A stretch of DNA of 64,000 bases, taken from Lophius americanus (taxonomy: Eukaryota; Chordata; Actinopteri; Lophiiformes; Lophiidae). Position numbers and translations under genes: made by a program. The notes under the pieces are model-generated. The model had not been told where the DNA came from and did no database searches. It saw only the letters and a program-made list of their open reading frames with translations. This document shows, in pieces, positions 25,101 through 37,100 of this stretch (positions are counted from its first letter, which is position 1; each line of letters opens with the position of its first letter). Location: contig JBBDHG010000014.1 in the NCBI GenBank assembly GCA_037951165.1, positions 4,931,001 through 4,995,000 of the forward strand, given 5' to 3'.

Positions 25101-28100
25101 AGGGGCTGCTTAAAACAGCTGTGACGTCAGTCGCAATATTGCGACTTTGTCGCTTAAAGGGTTAAGATGCTTTCAGTGTGTTATTTAATCTGTTTAGGGT
25201 AGCAGAAATAATCTTCCGTTTGGGAGTTCTGAGACTTCTTCATCTTCTTCATGTAATAACAGTGTTTTGCCTGAACTTCACAGCAAAACAGTGTTATTAC
25301 CTGAATAACTGAGGAACTACAACTTCAACCTTTGTATCAGCAATTAATCAATACTGGCAATAATGATTTATTATTTTTAGAACAAATTAATAGCACAGTT
25401 TTTTCAAGTAGGGATGTCATGGTCCTAGATTTTGACATCATGATTATTAATAATCAAGGTTTCATGGTATTTCATAATTATCAACCCTATAGGAGGAAAG
25501 AATATTAAAGCCTTGTCCGTTGTTTGCGTCGAACAGTGCCGTCCGTGGCATAATGTCAACTTTTACTTCCAGAGGTTTGTTTAGTTTGGCCGATTACCGA
25601 TTCTAGCTGATTCGGATTTATTTCTCTAAAGTTTTAAAATCATAACGAGTAATTAGTACAAGTACTCATATTTTGAAGGATTACAATGGAAGTAAGGCTG
25701 GTCGGCATTGTGTTTGTATTCTGAACTGCTGAAATTAATGCACCCTCCGTCTTCTCCGCATTTCAAAGTGAAAATAAAACTTTCTAACCCTTGTTCAGTC
25801 TATTTACATAAATGACTAAATAGACTAACATATTATGTTACATGTTGGCTTTGATCAGGGACTTCAGGGCTCTTGGCTGGCTGTGCTGTTGCTAGCTTTA
25901 GCCACTCTGCGAACATTAGCTTCTTGAATAATGCTATGTTCCTTCAGGTGATTCATTTTAAAATGTCAAATTAAGTTCGTTGTGCTGAACACATTTGGGA
26001 TTATTCTGCCAAAGCTTATTTCCTCCTTACGCTCCCGCTAGCTTTAGGTGCTCTGCTAGAGTTAGCCGCTCTGCTAGAGTTTGCAGCTCTGCTAGAGTTA
26101 GCCGCTCTGCTAGAGTTAGTTTCTTGAAACTAGATATGTTCTTTGGGGTGATTAACCACCACAGCTTATTTTTTTCCGGTATGGAACTGGCCGAGTGAGG
26201 CTGCTCGGCTGACTTCCGATTTCATCAAATTAGGCCTCATTAAATGTGTCTAGCACATTGGTGGTTTATAGACTTCTTAAGGAGATCTATCGAAAGTTCA
26301 ATCAGAAAGAGTAATTTCTCTCACTCTTGGGCCTCTCTTCTCTTCTTAACACTTTTATCACCTTCTCATGCTCAGTCTCAATTACCTGCTTCACAATCTG
26401 GTGCCTAAATTGGTATAAACTGCACCCGTTTAGGTGGCCTCAATATCCAATCACTGTCACACCTGCATGTTTAGCTTATCAACATCAGCTGCTGTCTTTA
26501 AATAGTCTCTTTCTATCGATCTAAATCTCTTATGCTGCTGGTTCGCACGCCCTCCCTCTCCTCACCTTGAACCTTGACTTGGTTGGACTTGCAGGAAGGG
26601 CAGGGCAACAGTGTGAACTCTTCAGCCTGGTGCATGGAGTAGTCAGTACTGGCCACCACAATTCGATCCCCGGGCTCCCAGCCCTCTGGTAGGTCAGCCA
26701 GCTCTATGATGCTGCTGTTGGACATTATGTCAATGGAAATGGAGGCCTGCGGATGAACTACAGTGGGAAACCAACAGAATTTGAGGTAAAACACAGAGTT
26801 AATCCTAATATCCAAAACTTACATGTCAACAAACAGCAATACAGATGGAAGGTTCACTGACAAACAAAGAAAAACAACAGTGGTGGATACTGCACTGTCT
26901 TTGTTTCTTGGAGCTTTTATCTCTGGTATATTTTAGAAATTACAGGACTCATATAGTACAACCATAAGCATGAGTTACAGCACTGCACATACTACACAAC
27001 AATGTATCTACTCCTGATTTTAACAGCTTTTGCATGTCCTTCAAACTAAATGGTGTCAGATCCTGTTAGAGACACAGCCAGTACCAAACCATCCCAACTT
27101 GTGCAAACTCATTATCATTGAGATTGAAGTACCCATTGTGAAGGTCTATCCACTGTTAAACAATTAATGGAAGCAATTAAAGGAAGTTTGATGTTAGACT
27201 TGCAGACCAGACAACAATCCTCATTTCAACGATTCAAACATAATAGCTCAAGAAATGTTCTCCATCAGCTTGGGGGAAGACAATTTTTAACTTTGACCAA
27301 GTCTGAGCTTTGTAGAAGCACAACACCTAAAGTGAGAATACTTGCACCATGTCTGACAAAAGTGATAATAAATAGTAGACGTACAGGGAAATGTAGACAT
27401 GTAATGTTAGTTGTCTACAATTGACCGATCGCTGTGAAGCACACCTGAAGCAAATAAGGCATAAACAGCAATTGTTTCGTCATGAAAATGGGTTGCACTC
27501 AGTTCCAATCTTAACAACAGATGCCAAAATTCCCCAATAGCTCCAACATAACACAAAGAGACAAGCCCAGAAAGAAGCTTGTTTTATCTCAGTACATGTT
27601 GTGCAGTGGTTGGCAATGTTTTCCTGCAGCATAATGGGTCCTCAATGCATTCCGCCGGTCCTGGCCGGTCATGGCCGGTCGTTTGTTCATTTTAAAGTGT
27701 GCTGGTCTCAACAGGGCTCTGCATGTGCAGACTTACACGGTTAGAAAGTCCAAGCTCAAATCACGCTACTGAGGTCGTTGATCTTATTGCCTTATTTTCG
27801 GCTGCTTTATTCCTATATTTCACATATAAACAGAAAAGAAACCCCAAATGTCTAAGATGTGTTCAAAGACTGTGTCGACCTGCCAGTTCCAAACACTTTC
27901 ACAAAAATAACTCCCACACTACTACCTATTCCTCCTGATCAAAGGGGATCTGTCACAGCTGTAATCTAAAGATTAATTCAAATAATATCTAATAATAAAT
28001 AACATATAACATTAAATTAACAATAACTCATAACTCAATCCAATATTTATATATCCGAACAAAATAAGTAGATTGTGATATATTAAACACGAATCAAAAA

Positions 28101-31100
28101 TAATTGGCTCTAACACCATCCATAGCAGTATGCCCACACTCGCTAGAACACAGCTGTGTTTGTGTATTTAAATACATTTAAATATCTGTGCTTTATCTAT
28201 GGGGGGAAATTAGTCCTTGTTGAATAGTAACTTATTTACCAATATTTCCATGGTTTACATTCTCCTATAAATATAGATGTAGAAACTTGCCATTGACACA
28301 CTATACTGATACATACATACGCATGTGGTGAACTTACCCAGTTTTCCACATAGGAATCGGACCCTGTAGTTGTGACAGAGGCCATGAGCCTGGTCCCTGT
28401 TGAGGCACACAACACCGTAGTCCTTTCCGTATTTATGGATTATATCGCCTGTCTGATTGAATGACATGCCATCATGCGTTTCAGCCTGGACAGGGGATGG
28501 AACATATTCATGGAGGTTATTATTTGTATATATACTTTCTATATTACTATATACTATATTATATATATGTATAATAATTATAATTATAATAATAATAATA
28601 TTTATTTAAAATAAAAGTTATTTACTTTATTTATCATACCCATTCATACAGTAAAACTTTGTGAAATGTGTCCTCTGCATTTGACCCATCCCTGAAAGAG
28701 CTTTGGGCAGCCCCTGTGAAGCACCTGGGGAGCTCAGGTTCCTGAGTCTTGCTCAAGGACCCACAGCATGTAGCATCAAGGGGCTGATCCTCCAATACTC
28801 CGATTGTCTGACGACAGCTCTACCAACTTAGCTAAACCCGCCCCCATAGCACATACTGTCACTTGTCACACACTTTTTTCATATCCAAATTAATCCTTTC
28901 CGAATTGCAATGTCGGTCGTTTGTTCTACATGACCTGTGATCTTTCCGACCCAGTGTTTACATGCATCGTCTCATCTAATCAGAACAGCTTTCGGACATG
29001 CGAAGAAGATCCACACTTCAATTCATAAATTGGCGATAATGCTATGATGAGATGGGTGCCAACCACTGACAACCGCCCAGAAGAAGAATAGTACAGCGCA
29101 GAGGTGAGTTTTCCGCCATCTAACCTTCCAAATAGGTTGAACTCTTTCAAGTTGCAATGAGTCAATTGCTCTTAGATGTAGACCAGTACTGTATTGAAAT
29201 TGGCATATTTAAAATGCGTCGCTGAAAAAACTCAGCCAGAGCATAACGTCACAACACTGGGCATGCGCAGATACAAATTGAACAGAAAGATTTCTGAAAA
29301 AGTGTTCATGCAGTGACGGGCTATCGGAAAGGCTTCCAAATAGAATTAGAGTACCTCCTTGCAAAGGAATGAAATCTGAGTCGGAAAGTGTCTTTTCTTT
29401 CGGAAAGACAGTTAACGTGCGCCTTTTCCGAATCTATTCGGAATTAGGTTGTTCATGTAAACCCACCTACAGATGTTGGATTTTGAAATGAAAATTTTAG
29501 TGTTCTTTCAGGAGTTGGACTGTGAAAAATACTAAGATGTAAGCACACAACAGCTGATGTTTAAATTTCAAGACTAGGACAGGTAAGTAATTATGGTTGG
29601 CCATTAGTAAAAGTACAACAAGTTTATTATAGCAGCACATGTAGTTACCCCATTTGTAAAATAACACATGTTGATTTTAACAGCAACAATTTACCATATT
29701 TAGCTCTAAATGTTAAATTTAAAATATGCAAATTGTCACTGAAGTCAGTGGAAATAACAAAATAAAAGCTAGATTAAGAAAACCCATTTCTAGACAGTAA
29801 ATGCAGCCCCTTAACCTCCAACGCGGATTGCCTTCTAGTTCTGGGCCAATAGCAACTAGTAATTGCCCCGGACCCAAAAAAATGGGTCCTTAAGAGCAAC
29901 CAAAAGAATCAGGGTTAAAAGCAAGAAGCGGTGACTTTAGAAACTGGGTGCAGGGTTTCGTAGAAAACCATAAGTTTTTGTTGGCCATGAGAAGCCTAAG
30001 TGAGCAAAGCCTAAGTCTATCCAAAGAACCTAAAAGCATTTAACTTAACCAAGTCATTTTCACAAGCCTTGGTTTGTCGTTGAACCGATCAATGAAGTTA
30101 AATGTTTTTTTTAAAACCACCTTGGTGCAAAAGGGTCCGTGTTAACCGGGGATAGAAGTGGTTTCTTCATGGCGCTTTTATTTTGGTCTTTCCAGTGATG
30201 TCAGTTTAAATTTGCATATTTTCTAAACTTTTAGTTGCAACATTTTTAGAAACATTAATTAATTTAGTAACATTCAGATTTTGATTAAGAATCAACAGGT
30301 AGATATAATATTTAGTTTTAAATTTTAACAATTGGAGCTTAATGTGGCAAAATGTAGTTAGCAAAATCAAAATGTTCTAAACTTAAAACCGGCACCCCAT
30401 ATGCAATTAGCAGATTTATTGTTGTCTTGTTTAAATATTAAACTGAAACAGGCCTCCAATCTTCATTTACATTTATATGGATCACCTCAGCTGTTCCCAT
30501 TTGCCCACATCATCAACTCTCAACTCTGTAACTTTGCATTGCATTGCATTTCTTATCTGTAAAGTGTGTGTGACACTGTGATTTTGTGTTAACAAAACAT
30601 ATTTACTTGGATGTCAAGTGGGCTGCCACAGAGTCGATCTGGAAAGGCCTTGAGCAGGTCAGACAGTTTCTCCCAGTCTCCAGATCCCCTTTCATCATCC
30701 CTGTCAAACCATTCTGTCCATTCTGCCTCTGTAAATGCACAGACACGTGCACACATACAGTTCATTGGTCAGTCAAGTGGTGGATTTGACATAAATCTAT
30801 GTCAACACTTTGAGACCATTTAAATTATCAAACAGCTTTTGTAGGAAAATTCATTTAAGCCCTCTCTCCTCCAATTATGTTCCCATTACGAGGTGTGCAT
30901 TTGACTGTTGACCTGAATTTCAATCTGGAACTTGACATACAATTGAAGAGGCAGAGAGCTACAATCATTGCTGGGCAGCCCGTGAATCGGTGCATATCTG
31001 CATGTATTCACTTTTCTGTGTCTATCGTATAGTTTCAGCAGTTTCATCTAATGAGCTGCAATTGAATGGCTAACAAGAAGCATATATTTTGATTCAGCTT

Positions 31101-34100
31101 TGAACTAAAAAGGACATTTTAGTAATGATAACTGATAACTACATGTGAGGCATGTGAGGCAGAAGTGGTGATAAGATGATGCACTTTGTAGTAGTTGTAT
31201 CACTTAGGTTGATAAATTACGTATCATGAATTTAGAGTTGCATTCAGACTATTGCAACATTTTCTGTATCTACGTATGTGTTATTCAGAGCAGGTACAGC
31301 TAAATCACAAACATCAACAGTTAACACAATGTTAGGCACAAAAAATGTAATCTGTATAGCTCCTGTAACACTGTCCCTGTTAACACTTTTCCTTTGAAGC
31401 AATAACAATTACTTATGCCAGACACACATTAATTAGCAAAAAAAAAAAAACAGTGATCTATCTTATGGCAAAAAGTGGCACAAAGCCCAGCTTTTGTCCA
31501 AACTTAGAGAACTTTCACTGAACTTCTAGTGGTTTGTGTGTGACAGAAGAGCACAGAACATTAATTAAAATTAGACCATGTCAGCATGTTTTGAGATTTA
31601 AATACATTATAAAATAAGGCTGCTGTTCCAAGTGTTTAAATGGCATAAATGGCTCACATATATCATGTGACTTTTCAAAAGTCTAAACAGATCTAGGAAT
31701 AGTTAAAAGACTAATACAAACATTATTGGCTTTGCGCTGTTCCTTGCATCCAGATTACACTCAATTTAACCAGCAAAAGGGAGTTTACGAGGTGCTAAAT
31801 GTACTGGTGCCATGGACGATAAAGCATTTTTAAATAATGAGATAATTAGATAGCTTAAATAGAAGAAAGGCTAGATTAAATGTAATATGTAATAAAAATT
31901 AAGTTTTTCTCATTTGCTTTGGTGCAATCCACAGAGATGCATACTTAATTTTACAATCAGCATTTTATTAATGATGACTCATATTAAACCAGCTACACAT
32001 CACACATTCAGAAAGTACTCAGACTGTATTCACTTTTTCATATATTATATAATGCTGCAGCCTTATGATAAAATAATTTAAATGAATGTTTTCCCTCACC
32101 AAGCTACACTCCAAACTCCATAATGCATAACAAAGTGAAAACAGAATTTTATCAATTTTTGCAAATCTATTAATAAAGAAATACTCAAATATCCTGTTGA
32201 CATACAAATTCCGACCATTTCCTCAGTACTTAGTTTAAAGCTTTTGGCACCGATTAACGCCTCCAGTCTTTATGGGAATGATGTGGATTTGGGGATTTAG
32301 CCATTAATCGTTTAGTTCCTCTGAAGCTCTGTCTGGTTGGATGGGGATCATTGGTGGAGAGCCAGTGTCAGGTGTCTACAGATGTTCGAGACTATAAAAG
32401 GGAGGGGTCTGGCTGAGCCACTCAATAACATCCACAGAGTTGTTCTTAAACCACTCTTGTGATATTGTCCCCATTTTGAAGGTGAGTCATTCGCCCAGTA
32501 AGAAATTCTGACCTGCTCTTGTCAGCTTTCCCCATGATTCTTTCCTGTTAGGATGGTATTGTTTAGGTTATGAGAGGTGTCGGGTTTCCTCCAGACATGA
32601 TGTTTAGAACTGATGCCAGAAAGTTTCATCTTGGTCTCATCTCATCCGGGAATCTTGATTATCTCACTCTGAGAGTCCTTCGGATGCTTTTCTACAAACT
32701 ATAAACAGGCTCTCCAGTGCCCTTCACTGAGAAGAGGCTTCTGTCTGGCTGCTCTGCCCTATACCCCATCTTTGTGGCCATATATAGACAAGTGTGTGCC
32801 TTTTCAATCAATCCACTCCAATCAATGGTATATACATATCAAATATGATTAAGAAAAGGGTGATTGCAAAGGGTTTTAACCTTATTTTTTAAATGTGAAA
32901 ATACTTATTTCTCTTGGATTGTCAGGATAGGTTTTTGTTGAAAACTGAGTATGCTTCTTCAAAATGCATCCATTTAATGTACGGTTGTTAAATGTGGTGC
33001 TGAGCTCACTTTTCCCATTATGCCATGACCTAAAAGCACTCAAGATGTTCTTTGTTTTTTTTGGTCAATTGAAGTAATGGACACTCTTAACCAATATTTA
33101 ACTCCTTATAGTCACCAGTTGCAGTGAGTAAGGTTGTGTGCGTGTGTATGCATGTGTGTTACCTTGCACCCACTGGCTCCTTGTTGTGATGGTATAATTT
33201 TCACCATACCCTGCCCGAAAAATATGAGTACTTATGGCCTTTGAGGAAGCCTGGGTGCCTGAAAATGACAACATACACACACATACTACTTTTAATATAT
33301 ATGCATAATGTAAAATCAGGTTGGTAAAACAAAAACAGTCCCACCTTTATAGCTTGTGTGATCTTCCACTACTGAGGAGACATCCCCTTTTGATACTATG
33401 AATGTCCAGGTATGCCTGAAAAAAAAAGAAAGATGTGGAGATAAAGCAGAAGCTGAAGATAATAAGTGATAGTGGAAAATAGAAAAGAAGTGGGGAAAAC
33501 ATATATTTAATAAGAATGGATATGGAGAAGCCAGTTAGAGACATAGAGAAATGTGTGGGGAAAAAGGGGCAGCAACATAGATTGAGGCAGATAAAAAAAC
33601 GGCCATAAACATTACTGTCAGTACACCCTCACACATAGAGGATAGATATAATGACAGTGTGGTTGATATCTACGAGTTTGGATACTGTGAAATTAAATAA
33701 GCTATCCAATTAATGATGAAGGAAAATAATTAAAGGTAATGTTTCTGTACCTCTGCAATACTAGGGTACCGAGAGAGGAAATGTGGTATTGCATATGGAG
33801 GCCTGTAGAGGAATATGTCAGAAGGTGTAGGTCAGGTGCAAAGACCGTGTTACAGTGTTCAGGAGTGCAGTTCACATGAATGATTCAAACTGGTCTTGGG
33901 GCTGTATTAAGGTTCACCTCTGGGTTCTATTTGTTTCCAAGGGTGATGGATAGGTTATCAAATGTAATTAGGGGATATTCCCCATGGAAAATTATAATTG
34001 CAGATGCAATGTGATATGCACTGAGAGGTGAGAGCAGGTTGTGCTGAGCATGGAGAGATGCAAGTATAGTTTGGAATGAAAGTAAGCAATAGTGAGACAG

Positions 34101-37100
34101 AATACATGAATAAATACAAATACAAGAGGGAGGTGTGGTGAAGATGCAATGAACATAGGTTGCAAAGGCATATGACATCAAGTTATTAGTGTTGACTGTG
34201 CAGGGAAATGTGGATTGAGGTAGACAGGTGAGGAAAGGAATAGACAGGGTGGAATGGATGGAGATGAGTTTCATGAGTGCTTTATTACAGGCTATGTATG
34301 TGTGTGTGTTTAAACAGTCCAGTAACGGTCCAGGTTCATAAAGAGAAATTGAAAGTTCTGCATAGAAATTGTCCAGGTTCATAATCATACTTCAATTTCA
34401 ACAATCACATCAGCCATACCTTGAAATTCCTTGATCAATTTTCAGTTATTATTTATTAATAGTTTGTTTGTCATAATTAGGAAGCATACCGAAATCCAAG
34501 ACTACTGATGTGTTGGCTGCCCAGCCTGGTGAGGCTCCTCTTGGCAGAGTCCTCCAAATTGTTTGAACCTTCGTCATTGACCACCATGGCCAATATAAGC
34601 CCAGCATCAACACCATCCACATAATTTGCAAGTCGACGACTCTCATTTTTACTACTGTATGTGTCAAACCTGTAAGGAGAGAAGGAAAGTTAATGGACTT
34701 AATATCGTTCAAGAACCTAGGAAGTTAGGATAGCTAGGATAATAAAAAAGGTGATGGAGCAACAGCTTTGTTTCATACCAAGAAAGAGAACTACAGATAT
34801 AGAGAATGCCAGAAGTAGTTGAAATCTGTCTTTGTGAATTTAGAGGTGTATGCAAGAGTGCCGAGGGAGGAATTGTAGTATTCATGAGGAAGTGCCAGAA
34901 GTTATAGAAAGTGGTATGATTTGTAGAGAGCAACATGACAGGGGTTGAGTGTGAGAGTGACAAATGGTTAGGTGGTACTGCATCAAGGATTGACTCTGAG
35001 CCCCTTCTTCTTTGCTATGGTGATCAGCCAGGTGACACATGAGATCATACAGGAGTCTCCTGGAAAGGTCCAGTCCCTCCTAATATGGTCCAGTTGGCTG
35101 GCCACAGAGCTCCTCTCGTATGGTAATGCCTGCACTACCAATAAAATTAGGGGGCCACAAAAATCAAAGGTTAGACCCCAATGAAATAAAATAAAGAATG
35201 GTCATTGGAAACAAGAATCCTTAGCCCATAGAGTGCTGGTCTCTCGATCGCAGTGAAAATCAAAGGGAAAACGTTGAAAGCACAAGCTGATCCAACTACT
35301 ATTTTATGACAACTCATAATGTAGCTCAGTAGTGAATGTGGCCCCAAGGTGCATGTATGCACTCCTGACATTAGGTGGGTTTACATGGGAGGCCTTATTC
35401 CGGTTAGATCCAGAAAAGGCGTCTAACCGGAAAGAAATTGCTGCATGTTAACACCTCTGTCCGAATGGAAAGAACCTTTCCTAATTAGATTTTATTCCTT
35501 TGCATGGAGGTAGTGAAAATCCTTTCGGAAATCCTTTATGATAGCAGGTCGCTGCATTTAAACGCTGTATCGGAAAGCTTTCTGTGGGTTCTACCTGCGC
35601 ATGCCCAGCGTTGTGACGTAATGCTCCGCTAAGTATTTTTTCAACGGCACGACACATTTTAAATTCGCTGACTTCAAAACAGTACCGGTCTACATAGGAG
35701 AATAATTTACTCATCGCAACGTTGAAAGAGTTCAACATATTTGGACGATTATATGGACGAAAACTCACTTCTGCGGTGTAGTATTCTTCTTCTGGGCGCT
35801 TGTCAGTGGTTAACCCCCGGCTCATCGTAGCATTATCGCCAATTTATGAACTGAAGTGTGGATCATCTTCGCATGTGTGAAAGCGTTTCTAATAAGGTTT
35901 CTAATAAGGTGAGTGATCTTTTCCGACATCGGGTCGGAAAAGATCACAGGTCATGTAAACAGGTGACCGACACTGCAGTTCGGAAAGGTTTAATTCTGAA
36001 AGGAGAAAAGTGGCCCATGTAAATCAAACTATTGTCTGGACATCCTCCTGTTGTCCAGACATTGGTGGATAGGGCTTAGATCGGGGCATCAGTCAGCTCC
36101 TGGACAGGACTGAGCCACTGCTCGGCATTATTGGATGCACTGATAAATAGCGGTCTATTGGTAATTAATTGGATTCAAGTTTGGGAAACATGAGGGCCAG
36201 TCAATGGCATTAAAAGCCTTTGTCATCCAGGAACCCCCTACACGCTGGGGCCACAGGAGGCCGGTTATTTTCATGCACAGGGAGGAACCCTGTGTCCACT
36301 GAACTATTTGTAAGGTCTGACAACCTGGTACCCAACAGCTGTCAGGGTACTGTTGGCTAATATGAAGTCTATCTGACCCTACAAGAACATGCCTCCGCAG
36401 ACCATTACTGACCCACCACCAAATTGGTTCAGCCGGATGATGTTTCAGGCAGCATAACCTTCACCACAGGGTCTCCAGACTATCTATATATATCTATATA
36501 TATATATATATAGCTATATATATATATAGCTATATATATATATATATATATATATAGCTATATATATATATATATAGCTATATATATATATATATATAGC
36601 TATATATATATAGCTATATAGCTATATAGCTATATATATATAGCATTTTCATGCTGAAATTTGTGGCAAATAAGATGGTTGAAAAATGTTATCTTAAATG
36701 TTGGCTAGGTTGAGGTTTCATCAATTGGTCTGAAGTTTCCAAGCAATGACTACATTGTCTTCCACAATAACTTAAACAGGCAAGTAATCCACCCAGTAAC
36801 TGGAGCAGGAGCTACTTCTGAAACCCCTTTGACTCAGGGAATCCTGAGTCTGATAGGACTTTAATGTGGAATTTAATGTGGAAAATATATGAAGCTTTGT
36901 GAATGCCCGAATAAAACCGTAATGTGTTCCCACAAAAAAGATGTAGAATAATATAATTTAGCATAAAAGTATTTAAGAATATAATAAAACCCGGCCACTA
37001 AGGGGTCACATATAAGTGTACTTTTAGAGCCGGTCCCGAGCCCGCATAATTGGGGAGGGTTGTGTCAGGAGGGGCTTCCAACATCAAACCTATACCAGAC

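Noticed and set aside
33927..34388. 153-codon minus-strand frame
   Set aside because: No domain or family resemblance; the opposite strand is a recognisable RTE-type LINE fragment, so this is its shadow.
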